The notes: generated by a model not told the origin, from the sequence alone. Numbered from the stretch's first letter, positions 35,690 through 45,685 are shown. The stretch is 64,000 nt of DNA from Xanthomonas sacchari (GCF_040529065.1 NZ_CP132343.1:2852001-2916000), one strand, 5' to 3'. Program-made: numbers and translations.

Positions 35690-38041
35690 ATGAGTTCTGA
35701 AAATAATCCATTGATCGGCAACATCTACGAGATAGTCATAAAGACAGACACGAACGACGGGCGATTCGAGTCTTTCGCTTGCGGGGTCGTTTCTCAACTT
35801 GAAGGAAACGGTTCTATCCTTACTACTAGACCGAAATGGGACCTAGGACGTGACGGCGTAGGGTTCGGCGCAAGTAAAGGTATATTTGTCTGTGCCAGCC
35901 TACGAGATGACGTTGACGCAAAAGCGTTATCAGACATGTCTCGCCTGGAAGATAAAACGTGTGGAATCAAGAAAGTTTACTTCTGCTCCAGTCAGCTCTT
36001 AACGGAACATGCTCGGAATAAAATCACATCAGCACTCATACAGGAATACGGCAGCACATATGAATATGAAGTACTTGGTGCGCACCAACTTAGAGAGCTA
36101 AGCCTTCGAGATCCAGATTTAATAAAGACAAAATACGCCGCAGAAATAGCAAATTGTAAAGCAGCGATCGAACCGGAGGATGATGACTCCGCCGAAACAG
36201 CGGGACTTCGACTTGCTCTCATGACATCGGGAGCAGAGAATTCTCTAGAAATTCGCTCTTCAATCTATGCCGCAGCCATTCTTGATTCACTAAATGAATC
36301 AAAAAAAACCATACGAACGATCTGCAACTCAATTTCACAGCGACTTCGTCTCCCAGGAACTCTCGACGAAAAAACACTCGCACCTTATCTTGGCCCAATG
36401 GCTGCAGAAGGACTCATCGAGCTACACCGGCACGACCGTGAAAAGAGCAAAGACATATACGCTATAACACAATTAGGCATCGACAGACTGACTGAAAGAG
36501 AGACATCTGCGGCTCAAAGCCTGATGGAGGGGCGCTCCAAAATTCAAATAGCGCTCGAAACAGCCATCGGAATGAAAATGCTTCCTGACGCCTTCGCTTC
36601 TATATGGAATGTTTTCGAAGAAAAGCTCGCATATGCCCTTTATGTACGCGGAGCCTCAGTAGTTGCGGAGATTAGCGCATTAATTGAACCAAATTCATCT
36701 AGTGGCAACGATGTTATCGAGCCATTAAGCTTTGTTGAGGATATCGCCGAAGCAGTTTCAGCTGTAGCAGGACATCAACAGCGTCAAGCCGAGATCCAGC
36801 AGGCGATCAAGGATCTCTTCTCGAACAGAGTCGGCCCAGCAGCCGATTGGCTGGTGCAGGTTTGCGCGGGTTTTATCGCAGCATGCACTATGGGGTTAGA
36901 GCACAAAAGCGCAAATGCTATTGGCAAGCTACTTGCTCGAACGACAATTGTACTGGACTCTGACGTCGTTTTATCTTTACTGGGAGAAGGTGAGCCGGAT
37001 CATGATGCAGTCCAGACTATAGTCAAGCATTGGAAAAAAAACAAAGGCACAATTCTTGTTGCTGAGCCTGTACTGCAGGAACTTGCTCATCATGCATGGA
37101 TTGCGGATAACGATTACCAAGAAGTAAAACACTTCCTACCTGGAACTCCTCAAGATCGACTCAATTCTATTGACAATGTGTTCGTTCGATCATTCGCAGA
37201 GATTCTAAGTCGAAACGGCATTCGCAGAGATGGCTGGAGATCCTATTACCTCCACTTTGCAGGCAAGAACAAGGATGACTATACCTCCATCCAGCAAACT
37301 CTGTCCGCCGACTATTCGATTCTCCGACTTCCGGGAAGGTCATCGGTTCAGGGCGACCTCGCGCAGCAGGTCTATAAGTACTCTCTAGACCTCTTTGAAA
37401 AAAGCCAGTTGAGAGTTACAAAAATAATGCGCGATAAAGCCGCCCGCGACTCGGAGCTATATACAGCATTTGTGAATTACGTTAATTCCGTAAGAGATGC
37501 TGATCCAGGCGCCTCCTGTTTATTGGTCAGTTCGGGCCGACGTCTGTCACAAGTTGAGGATCATTTCAAAGAGACCGGCGAACGTCAAATGATCATTTCT
37601 GTGCAAAGCACTCTCTTACTTGTCTCGCTCCTACCCAATCTTGCATTAGGACTTTCACAAATGAAAGCATTCCTATTTGATGAACATCGCCATAGATTTA
37701 CTACGGGATTCGAGCGGAAGCTCATCCGCATTGTGCGATCAAGCCGCGAATTGGAGATGCCGTGGGCAAAGCGCGGTATACTGATGCGCAATGTCAGAGA
37801 TCGCCTCCTTACTAATGCGAAGCAGGAAGGACGCCCTCGAGCCGAGCAACACATGGATACGTTGGAGAGAGATGCGCTGAAGGAAGACAGTAGAGATTTG
37901 ACCGTCCAGATATTGAGAGACTCTTTAGACGCACTAGCCATTGATACACGCCAAGATAAGCAGATCCGAGAGCTTAAAAGAGAAAATGAACGCCTAGAAG
38001 AAGAAATCAAAAAACTCCGCAAGTTTCGAGAAAAAAAATAG
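35690..38041 (+). CDS. AT-rich multidomain protein, putative nuclease-type defence protein
   Basis: A 783-residue protein with no recognised family. Residues 10-160 look like a diverged restriction-endonuclease/Mrr fold: FESFACGVVSQL, WDLGRDGVGFG (Asp51, Asp55), GIFVCASL where Q-x-K would be expected but Ala69 replaces Lys, then KKVYFCSSQLLTEHARNKI and LGAHQLRELS. Residues 190-270 resemble a winged helix ending YAITQLGIDRLTE. Residues 418-475 look PIN-like: TIVLDSDVVLSLL (Asp423, Asp425) and VLQELAHHAW (Glu464), with a later LLVSSGRRLS strand at 611-620. The tail (755-783) is a charged coiled coil. AGAGGA sits 6 bases before the ATG. Sampled GC is about 40-55 percent, far below neighbours. 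Domain calls are by eye. Confidence 0.7.
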   Translation: MSSENNPLIGNIYEIVIKTDTNDGRFESFACGVVSQLEGNGSILTTRPKWDLGRDGVGFGASKGIFVCASLRDDVDAKALSDMSRLEDKTCGIKKVYFCSSQLLTEHARNKITSALIQEYGSTYEYEVLGAHQLRELSLRDPDLIKTKYAAEIANCKAAIEPEDDDSAETAGLRLALMTSGAENSLEIRSSIYAAAILDSLNESKKTIRTICNSISQRLRLPGTLDEKTLAPYLGPMAAEGLIELHRHDREKSKDIYAITQLGIDRLTERETSAAQSLMEGRSKIQIALETAIGMKMLPDAFASIWNVFEEKLAYALYVRGASVVAEISALIEPNSSSGNDVIEPLSFVEDIAEAVSAVAGHQQRQAEIQQAIKDLFSNRVGPAADWLVQVCAGFIAACTMGLEHKSANAIGKLLARTTIVLDSDVVLSLLGEGEPDHDAVQTIVKHWKKNKGTILVAEPVLQELAHHAWIADNDYQEVKHFLPGTPQDRLNSIDNVFVRSFAEILSRNGIRRDGWRSYYLHFAGKNKDDYTSIQQTLSADYSILRLPGRSSVQGDLAQQVYKYSLDLFEKSQLRVTKIMRDKAARDSELYTAFVNYVNSVRDADPGASCLLVSSGRRLSQVEDHFKETGERQMIISVQSTLLLVSLLPNLALGLSQMKAFLFDEHRHRFTTGFERKLIRIVRSSRELEMPWAKRGILMRNVRDRLLTNAKQEGRPRAEQHMDTLERDALKEDSRDLTVQILRDSLDALAIDTRQDKQIRELKRENERLEEEIKKLRKFREKK

Positions 38042-38356
38042 CTCACAGCAAACTACAGCAAGCATATGTAGCGGCAAAACTCACTCATCGCTTCCAGACA
38101 TAATTAAGCAGAGCCCCAACCATGCCACTTAAGCATTCTCATGCACATTTAAAACTCTAAATATAGAGAGCGACAATAGGGGCACGCCGCTTAAATGAAA
38201 CGCAAGGCATTCAAACGACCAAAAGCGACGTACCCACCAGCCAGACCAGTAATAAAAACTTAAATCAGACGCCCGCAGCATCCATATCCACTCTAGATAT
38301 TTGCCTAGAGCCCAGAAATAAAAATTTCATAACATCAATCAAATTTATATTAAGAA
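38042..38356. other. AT-rich intergenic tail of the inserted segment
   Basis: About 315 bases, low in GC, with no ribosome site, open frame or terminator of note. It runs directly into the 3' end of the tRNA-Ser gene. No copy of the tRNA 3' end was found at the other side of the AT-rich segment. Confidence 0.6.
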
Positions 38357-38446
38357 TGGCGGAGAGAGTGGGATTCGAACCCACGGAAGGTTTGACCCTT
38401 CGCCGGTTTTCAAGACCGGTGCCTTAAACCGCTCGGCCATCTCTCC
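38357..38446 (-). tRNA. tRNA-Ser (UGA)
   Basis: A 90-base class II tRNA read leftward: acceptor GGAGAGA pairing with TCTCTCC, D-arm GCCGAGCGG, anticodon loop CTTGAAA with anticodon TGA, a long variable arm, T-arm GGGTTCGAATCCC, and encoded GCCA end. The anticodon and long variable arm identify serine. Its 3' end faces the AT-rich segment, a classic integration position. Confidence 0.95.
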
Positions 38447-38659
38447 GTTTGCGAACGCGGCGGTACTGCGGAAGAGCGTCGCAGCCGCTTGAAGCACAAC
38501 GCCGCGGAAGCGCGACGCTGCAGTGCCTGTCCAGCCTGAAGCAATCGGTGCCGATGACGGCACCACATGAACCCCGAACCCAGGACCACCAGCACGGGCG
38601 CGCATTTTCGCACGCCCGCGGCGGTTTTGCTCGACCGACGTGCGCGGCCGGCGTCGCGA

Positions 38660-39649
38660 TCAACCCGCCTCGACCGCCATCGCGCCCAGGGTCGAGTGAC
38701 GAGCCTTGGTGCGTTCGGGACAGTTGCCGCCACAGTCCAGGCGCGAGGCTTCGATCTGGCGCGGCAGGTGTTCGGCGAGGAAGTCGATGAACACGCGCAC
38801 CGCCGGCAGCAGGCCGCGGCGCGAGGCGAACACGGCATGGCAGATGCCCTGCGGCAGCGACCATTCCGGCAGCACCACTTCCAGTTCGCCGTTGCGCACC
38901 GCTTCGGCGCAGACGGTCTCGGGCAGCAGGGTGATGCCGAAGCCGTCCTTGACCATCGACTGCAGCAGCGGGAAGTCGAAGCCCGCCACGCGCGGCTGCA
39001 GGTCGACGCGGCGCACTTCGCCGGCCGGGCCGTGCAGTTCCCAGCGCTGCCGCGCCTCGTCCTCGCTGATGCTGAGGGTGACGTGCGAGGTCAATTCCTC
39101 GGGATCCTTGGGACGGCCGGCGCGGTCCAGGTACTTGGGGCTGGCGACCAGCAGTTCCTGGACCTGGCCGAAGCTGCGCATCACCAGGCTGCCGTCGTCG
39201 TCCAGGCGAGAGCGCACGCGCAGGGCGACATCGTAGCCTTCGTTGATGATGTCGACGCGGCGGTTGCTGATGTTCAGTTGCAGCCGCACCTTGGGGTACT
39301 GGTCCAGGAACATCGGCAGCAGCTTGGGCAACTGCATCTGCGCCAGCGACACCGGCACGCTGACCCGCACCAGCCCGCGCGGCTCGGCGCTGAGCCGGTC
39401 GACCACTTCGCGTGCGGCCTGCGCCTCGGCCAGCATGGTCTGGGCGTGGCGATGCACGCTCATGCCCAGGTCGGTGACGGCGAAACGGCGCGTGGAGCGC
39501 TGCAGCAGACGCACGCCCAGGTCGCTCTCCAGCTGGCTGATGCGGCGGCTCAGGCGCGACTTGGGGATGCCCAGGGCGCGTTCGGCGGCGGCGAAGCCGC
39601 CGTGGTCGACCACCATGGCGAAGTAGTACAGATCGTTGAGGTCGTGCAT
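38660..39649 (-). CDS. LysR-family transcriptional regulator
   Basis: A 329-residue regulator: N-terminal winged helix-turn-helix (LNDLYYFAMVVDHGGFAAAERALGIPKSRLSRRISQLE pattern), then a periplasmic-binding-protein-like effector domain (PRGLVRVSVPVSLAQ, GFGITLLPETV). The Pro-Lys-Ser recognition start and LSAEPRG linker place it with the CrgA/DsdC-like group. The last 35 or so residues, with Cys and Arg (RLDCGGNCPERTKARHS), are a short extension. Target unknown; no adjacent divergent gene suggests one. Confidence 0.9.
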   Translation of the reverse strand: MHDLNDLYYFAMVVDHGGFAAAERALGIPKSRLSRRISQLESDLGVRLLQRSTRRFAVTDLGMSVHRHAQTMLAEAQAAREVVDRLSAEPRGLVRVSVPVSLAQMQLPKLLPMFLDQYPKVRLQLNISNRRVDIINEGYDVALRVRSRLDDDGSLVMRSFGQVQELLVASPKYLDRAGRPKDPEELTSHVTLSISEDEARQRWELHGPAGEVRRVDLQPRVAGFDFPLLQSMVKDGFGITLLPETVCAEAVRNGELEVVLPEWSLPQGICHAVFASRRGLLPAVRVFIDFLAEHLPRQIEASRLDCGGNCPERTKARHSTLGAMAVEAG

Positions 39650-40034
39650 GTTCTTTCGATATTTAGAACGATGGGGACAATCGGATCCGGTTCATTCTAC
39701 TCCTACAACGATTTGCGCTGCAGGGACGCCGGTCGCGCTCGCGCGGTGGCTCAGGCACGGATAGAGACGGACGCAGGGTAACCCCGGCTTGGCTAGCACG
39801 AAGTGATGGGGACGGGAGTTCGGCGCACGCGGAACGTCGCTGCGGCGAGTGCTGCAGCGGGCAATGCATGCGAACGCCCTGCCCCGTCCGGGTCGAATAC
39901 CCACTTGTGGCGCAAGGCGGTGCACTGCCCGCATCAGGACAATTTGCCTGAGCGCAAGGACGGACAGGGGTGCGTCGCCGCAGCAACGGCGACGCGAGGC
40001 GCGCCCGGGGCGGATGCCCCGGGCTGGACGGCAA
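39650..40034. other. Intergenic region with two hairpins after serS
   Basis: About 385 bases without a convincing gene. Two perfect stem-loops sit just past the serS stop: GCGTCGCCG/CGGCGACGC (39972-39995, 6-base loop) and GCCCGGGG/CCCCGGGC (40003-40024, 6-base loop). Neither has a T tract in the serS direction, so they may stabilise the mRNA 3' end rather than terminate on their own. Confidence 0.55.
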
Positions 40035-41444
<1,410 letters not shown>

Positions 41445-41446
41445 TC

Positions 41447-42112
41447 ATGTCCACGTCGCCCTCGTCTTCCAAGCCCGGCATCGTGCTGCATCTGCCGCGG
41501 CGTCTGCTCGCGATCGTCGGCATCGCCTTCGTCGCCGGCCTGCTGCTGTTCCTGGTGGTGTGGCTGGTCGGACGCAAGGACAACGATTTCTACAAGCCGC
41601 AGCCGGCGCAGCAGGTGCAGCAGGTGCAGCAGGACACCGAACAGGTGAAGCCGCTGCCCGAGCCGCTGCCCGCCGGCAGCGCCGCCAGCAGCATGCCGCA
41701 GGCCAAGCCGGCGCCCGCCGGCGACGCACCGAAGCTGGTGGAGACCGCGCCGACCCCGCCGCCGACCACGGAAGCACCGGCTCCTGCCGCAGGCAGCGAT
41801 GGCGCCGGCAGCACGGCCACCGCGCTGGCCCCGGGCGACCGCCCGGTGCCGCTGGAAGGACAGACCCCGCCGCCGCGCTATCCGCCAGCGGCGCTGCGCC
41901 GCGGCGATGCCGGCACCGTGGTGGTGCGAGTCGAGGTCGATGCCAGCGGCGCGCCTGCCGGCGTGGCCCTAGTGCGGCGCAGCGGCTCGCGCGACCTGGA
42001 CCGCGCGGCGATGGAAACCGTGCGCCGCTGGAAGTTCCGCCCGGCGCAGCAGAACGGCCGCGCGGTGCCGGCCAGCATCGAGATCCCGTTCGACTTCAAG
42101 CCAGGACCGTAA
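41447..42112 (+). CDS. TonB-family energy-transducer-like protein
   Basis: A 221-residue protein: basic N-terminus, one membrane helix (LLAIVGIAFVAGLLLFLVVWLV), a Gln/Pro/Ala-rich span of about 80 residues, and a TonB C-terminal domain (PPRYPPAALRRGDAGTVVVRVEVDASG, RDLDRAAMETVRRWKFRPA). It could link proton-motive force to an outer-membrane receptor, but no ExbB/ExbD or receptor gene is adjacent. ATG 41447 is chosen; GTG three codons earlier (41438) is possible. Xanthomonads carry many TonB-like paralogues. Confidence 0.82.
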   Translation: MSTSPSSSKPGIVLHLPRRLLAIVGIAFVAGLLLFLVVWLVGRKDNDFYKPQPAQQVQQVQQDTEQVKPLPEPLPAGSAASSMPQAKPAPAGDAPKLVETAPTPPPTTEAPAPAAGSDGAGSTATALAPGDRPVPLEGQTPPPRYPPAALRRGDAGTVVVRVEVDASGAPAGVALVRRSGSRDLDRAAMETVRRWKFRPAQQNGRAVPASIEIPFDFKPGP

Positions 42113-42227
42113 CCGAAATAACTGAACCGCCGCCCGGTTGCGCCGGCGGCGTTCACATGGGGGTGACACTGCAGGTACGGGTCCTGGGCGACACTGGCCC
42201 CGCACCCACGGCACCGGAGTTGCCGCC

Positions 42228-42479
42228 ATGCCAACCCCCTACAAGTCGACACAGCCGATCCATGCGTGGAAGCGCTCTTCCGCGCGACCGGCTGACCGCG
42301 GGGAGCAGCATGCGCGCGCCGACCACGGATCGCCCTGGGCCTGGATGGTGGTGATCGCGCTGGCGCTGGCCGTGGCCGGCTGGTGGCTGGCGCTGGACCG
42401 CGACGACGACGCCAGTGGCTATCAGACCTCGTCATCGACACCTGCCAAGGATCCGCCGCGTCCGCAGCCGACGCACTGA
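42228..42479 (+). CDS. Small single-pass membrane protein
   Basis: An 83-residue protein: about 45 polar, basic residues, one membrane helix (WAWMVVIALALAVAGWWLAL), then a short acidic and Ser/Thr/Pro tail. CGGAG lies 8 bases before ATG 42228. No family was recognised. It lies 115 bases after the TonB-like gene and converges on aroA. Confidence 0.55.
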   Translation: MPTPYKSTQPIHAWKRSSARPADRGEQHARADHGSPWAWMVVIALALAVAGWWLALDRDDDASGYQTSSSTPAKDPPRPQPTH

Positions 42480-42546
42480 CTTCCTGACTGCCTGACGTGC
42501 TTGTTCCGTCGGCCGCGCTTGCACGCGGCCGATGCGGTGCGCTCAC

Positions 42547-43857
42547 TCAGGAGCTGCGCAATCCGAAGCCGGCGCCGCGCGCCAGCGCGTCGAAGCCCGG
42601 GAACGACGTCGCCACATTCGCCACGTCCTCGATCAGCACCTCGCCCTGCGCCAGTTGCCCGGCGATGGCGAAGGCCATCGCGATGCGATGGTCGCCGTGG
42701 CTCTCGATGGTCCCGGCGCCCAGCGTGCCGCCGTGAATGGTGGCGCCGTCCGGGGTTTCGTCGACGACGATGCCCAGGCTGCGCAATCCGGTGGCCATCG
42801 CCGCCAGGCGGTCCGACTCCTTGACCCGCAGCTCTGCCGCGCCGCTGACCACGGTCTGGCCTTCGGCGGCGGCCGCGGCGACGAACAACGCCGGGAACTC
42901 GTCGATCATGTCCGGCACCACGCTCTCCGGAATCGTCGCACCGCGCAGCGGCGCATAGCGCACGCGCAGGTCGGCGACCGGCTCGCCGCCGTGCTCGCTG
43001 TGGTTGTGCTCGACGATGTCCGCGCCCATCAGCCGCAGCGCCGCCAGCAGCCCGGTGCGACGCGGATTGAGCCCGACCGCCTTCAGGGTGATGTCCGAGC
43101 CGGGAATGATGCTGGCCGCAACGATGAAGAACGCCGCCGACGAGAAGTCCGCCGGCACCGCGATATCGGTGGCGCGCAGGCGCTGACCACCGCGCAGCCG
43201 CGCCTGGCCCGGCGAGAACGCGATGTCCACACCGAATGCGGACAGCATGCGCTCGGTGTAGTCGCGGGTGGGATGCGGTTCCTGCACCGAGGTGACGCCT
43301 TCGGCGTAGAGCCCGGCCAGCAGCACCGCCGACTTGACCTGGGCACTGGCCACCGGCGAGACGAAGTCGATGCCGCGCAGCGGCTGCCCGCCATGGATGC
43401 GCAGCGGCGGCACGCCATTGGCCTCGGTATCGATGCGCGCGCCCATCAGCGCCAGCGGCTCGGTCACCCGCCGCATCGGCCGCTTGGACAGCGACGCATC
43501 GCCGACCAGCACGCTGTCGAACGGCTGCGCCGCGAGCAGCCCGGCGAGCAGGCGCATGCCGGTGCCGGCATTGCCGCAATCCAACTCGCCCTGCGGCGCC
43601 TGCAGCCCATCCACGCCCACGCCATGCACGATGCGCTGCGACGGCGACGGCGTCTCGATCCGCACCCCGAGCCGCGCGAAGATCGCCGCAGTCGAACGCG
43701 TGTCCTCGCCCTCGAGAAACCCCTCGATCCGCGACGTCCCATCGGCCAACGCCGCGAACATCACCGCCCGATGCGACACCGACTTGTCCCCCGGCACCGT
43801 CAGCGTGCCCTGCAGCGCAGTGCCGCGCGTTGCGATCCAGCCTTGCTCGTTGCTCAT
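42547..43857 (-). CDS. aroA: 3-phosphoshikimate 1-carboxyvinyltransferase (EPSP synthase)
   Basis: Joins PEP to shikimate-3-phosphate (EC 2.5.1.19) in aromatic amino acid synthesis. A 436-residue enzyme with LTVPGDKSVSHRAVM at the PEP site, LDCGNAGTGMRLLAGLL, and the C-terminal LRVKESDRLAAM. Pro-Gly-Asp-Lys-Ser-Val-Ser and Gly-rich GNAGTGMR hint at class II-type sequence, but this is not certain. Two ATG codons are adjacent (43860, 43857); AGGA is 7 bases before the second. It follows pheA and serC on the same strand but is separated from pheA by 600 repeat-rich bases. Confidence 0.95.
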   Translation of the reverse strand: MSNEQGWIATRGTALQGTLTVPGDKSVSHRAVMFAALADGTSRIEGFLEGEDTRSTAAIFARLGVRIETPSPSQRIVHGVGVDGLQAPQGELDCGNAGTGMRLLAGLLAAQPFDSVLVGDASLSKRPMRRVTEPLALMGARIDTEANGVPPLRIHGGQPLRGIDFVSPVASAQVKSAVLLAGLYAEGVTSVQEPHPTRDYTERMLSAFGVDIAFSPGQARLRGGQRLRATDIAVPADFSSAAFFIVAASIIPGSDITLKAVGLNPRRTGLLAALRLMGADIVEHNHSEHGGEPVADLRVRYAPLRGATIPESVVPDMIDEFPALFVAAAAAEGQTVVSGAAELRVKESDRLAAMATGLRSLGIVVDETPDGATIHGGTLGAGTIESHGDHRIAMAFAIAGQLAQGEVLIEDVANVATSFPGFDALARGAGFGLRSS

Positions 43858-43970
43858 CATCGTTCCTGAAAGTCCAACCACCCGAAGATCCACCATCACC
43901 CGGCGACATCGGCGCCGCTAAAGCGCGCTTACGCTGCTGGCACGACGCTTACACCAAGTCAGCCACCGCC

Positions 43971-44040
43971 GTTGCTGTTGCTGTTGCTGTTGCTGTTGCC
44001 GTTGTTGCTGTTGCCGTTGTTCTTGCTTTCGCTGTTGCTC
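43971..44040. repeat. GTTGCT hexanucleotide tandem repeat
   Basis: About 70 bases of imperfect GTTGCT units, perfect for roughly four copies at the left and decaying to GTTGCC, GTTGTT and CTTGCT at the right. A similar TTGCGG/TTGCCG cluster appears again near 44297-44335. Such a tract is prone to copy-number change and lies 110 bases upstream of aroA. Confidence 0.85.
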
Positions 44041-44060
44041 TCAATCCCCCGTAAGGGCTG

Positions 44061-44290
44061 GCGGACACGACGGGTAAAACCCCATGAGGGGCGACGCGCA
44101 GGATGCGCGTCGTTTTCGGCAGGCACATGGATGTGCCTTCCGAAAATTCCCGTCGTGTCCGCGGACCCCGCGCGCAGCGCGGGGCAGCCCGCCCGGGGGT
44201 GTGTTTCTTTTGGTTACTTTGATCAGCCTCCGGCTGCTGTAAAGCCCTTCTTTGCACAAGCAAAGAAAAGTAACTCGCGCGTCAGCGCGA
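44061..44290. repeat. Composite element of nested dyads
   Basis: Outer arms GCGGACACGACGGG (44061-44074) and CCCGTCGTGTCCGC (44149-44162) are perfect complements and enclose two smaller dyads: CGACGCGCA/TGCGCGTCG (44092-44112) and GGCACATGGATGTGCC (44122-44137). A further stem CCCGCGC..GCGCGGG follows at 44167-44183, and the TTTCTTTTGGTTAC tract (44203-44216) is roughly answered by GTAACTTTTCTTTG on the other strand (44260-44274). It looks like a mobile non-coding repeat of the kind scattered through xanthomonad genomes; no protein is encoded. Confidence 0.65.
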
Positions 44291-44365
44291 AAGCTGTTGC
44301 GGTTAGCTGTTGCCGTTAAAGATGTTGCTGCTGAAGAAGCGGTTTCACATTCCAGGGAACGCCCC

Positions 44366-44389
44366 GTCGCGGCTGAAGCCGCTCCTACA
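44366..44389. repeat. REP single arm
   Basis: One arm only of the REP family, GTCGCGGCTGAAGCCGCTCC and TACA, preceded by the loop remnant GGAACGCCCC also present in the complete copy at 13110. Confidence 0.85.
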
Positions 44390-44457
44390 ACAGATGCACA
44401 TCTCCTCGTAAGCAAAGCAGCGCGCAACGACAGGGCCGACACAACCGCGCGAGCAAC

Positions 44458-45606
44458 TCAAGGCACTGCCACCGGATACGACCCCAACACCTTGATCTGC
44501 GCCGAATGCGCCTTCAACTCCGCCAACGCCAACTTCATCGCCTCATCCTCCACATGCCCCGCCAGATCGATGAAGAAACCGTACTCCCACTTCGCCTGAT
44601 GCGACGGCCGCGACTCGATCCGGTTCATGCTGATCCCATGCCGCGCGAACGGACTGAGCACATCGAACAGCGCACCCGGCTTGTCGTGGATGAATACCAG
44701 CACCGACGTGCGATCGTGCCCCGACGGCGGGAAGATCTGCCGCCCGATCACCAGGAAGCGCGTGGTGTTGTCCGCGTCGTCCTCGATCGACTTCATGATG
44801 ACCTTCTTCAGCGCATACACATGCGCCGCGCTTTCCCCACCGATCGCCGCCGCATCGTCGGCATTGCGCGCCCGGCGCGCGCCCTCGGCGTTGCTGGAGA
44901 CCGGAATCTTCTCCACCTTGGGCAGGTTCGCGCGCAGCCAGCCGGCGGTCTGCGCGAACGACTGCGGATGCGCATAGATCCGCTCGATCGCGTCGAGCCG
45001 CCCGCTGCGCGAGAGCAGGAACTGGTGCACGCGCAGCTCGGTCTCGCCGCAGATCTTCAGGTTGGAGGTCAGGAACATGTCCAGGGTGACCTGGATCGTG
45101 CCCTGCCCCGAGTTCTCCACCGGCACCACGCCGAAGTCGGCGTTGCCGCTTTCCACTTCCTGGAACACTTCCTCGATAGTGGCCATCGGCAGGCCCACCG
45201 CCGAGCGACCGAAGTGCTTGAGCACCGCCTGCTGGCTGAAGGTGCCTTCCGGCCCCAGGTAGCCGATCTTCAGCGGCTCCTGCTGCGCCAGGCACGCGGA
45301 CATGATCTCGCGGAACACGTGCACCAGCACCTCGTCGCTGAGCGGGCCCTGGTTGCGGTCCACCACCATGCGCAGCACCTGCGCCTCGCGCTCGGGGCGG
45401 TAATAGTCCACCGCCGCGGCGAGCTTGCCCTTGGCCTTGCCGACCTGGCGCGCGAACTGCGCGCGCTCGGCGATCAACGCCTGGATGTTGCGGTCGATCT
45501 CGTCGATCTTGGCGCGCACGTCGGCCAGGGCCGGCGTGGCGGCGGGTTTCGCGGACTTGGCCGGCTTGGCGTCGGCGGCGGGAGATTTCTTCGGCTTTGC
45601 GGCCAT
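44458..45606 (-). CDS. pheA: Chorismate mutase / prephenate dehydratase (P-protein)
   Basis: A 382-residue bifunctional enzyme for phenylalanine synthesis (EC 5.4.99.5 and 4.2.1.51). After a Lys/Ala/Pro-rich leader of about 30 residues comes the AroQ mutase helix bundle (RAKIDEIDRNIQALIAERA), the dehydratase (IGYLGPEGTFSQQA, VVPVENSGQGTI, NTTRFLVIG), and a C-terminal ACT domain for phenylalanine feedback (SVLVFIHDKPGALF, SRPSHQAKWEYGFFID). ATG 45606 fits the family; longer frames upstream read through a REP arm. serC lies 79 bases upstream on the same strand. Confidence 0.96.
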   Translation of the reverse strand: MAAKPKKSPAADAKPAKSAKPAATPALADVRAKIDEIDRNIQALIAERAQFARQVGKAKGKLAAAVDYYRPEREAQVLRMVVDRNQGPLSDEVLVHVFREIMSACLAQQEPLKIGYLGPEGTFSQQAVLKHFGRSAVGLPMATIEEVFQEVESGNADFGVVPVENSGQGTIQVTLDMFLTSNLKICGETELRVHQFLLSRSGRLDAIERIYAHPQSFAQTAGWLRANLPKVEKIPVSSNAEGARRARNADDAAAIGGESAAHVYALKKVIMKSIEDDADNTTRFLVIGRQIFPPSGHDRTSVLVFIHDKPGALFDVLSPFARHGISMNRIESRPSHQAKWEYGFFIDLAGHVEDEAMKLALAELKAHSAQIKVLGSYPVAVP

Positions 45607-45649
45607 GGATCGGGGGTTCCTCGGTGGTCCGGATCGCCGGCGCGATCCG

Positions 45650-45673
45650 GTCGCGGCTGAAGCCGCTCCTACA
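45650..45673. repeat. REP single arm
   Basis: One REP arm between serC and pheA, immediately next to a separate dyad GGATCG-CCGGCG-CGATCC (45631-45648). On the leftward transcript it would sit just before pheA and could form secondary structure between the two cistrons. Confidence 0.85.
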
Positions 45674-45685
45674 AAAATCGGCGAC

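Larger units (their letters stand above)
43858..44457. other. Repeat-rich spacer between pheA and aroA
   Basis: 600 bases without a gene. From left to right: the aroA leader, a hexanucleotide tract, a composite of nested dyads, and a single REP arm (each listed separately). The spacing suggests aroA has its own promoter; none was identified with confidence. Confidence 0.6.

Noticed and set aside
35400-35700. Second attachment site matching the tRNA-Ser 3' end
   Set aside because: Only a short TGGCGGA-like match was found near 35470; not long enough to call a direct repeat.
34901-35797. A 298-residue reading of operon gene 1 reaching into the AT-rich gene
   Set aside because: The first 98 residues overlap the start of the 783-residue gene and have foreign composition; a TTG with a ribosome site (35503) or ATG 35464 is more sensible.
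43971-44040. CRISPR or coding repeat
   Set aside because: Simple hexanucleotide microsatellite without spacers and without a supported reading frame.
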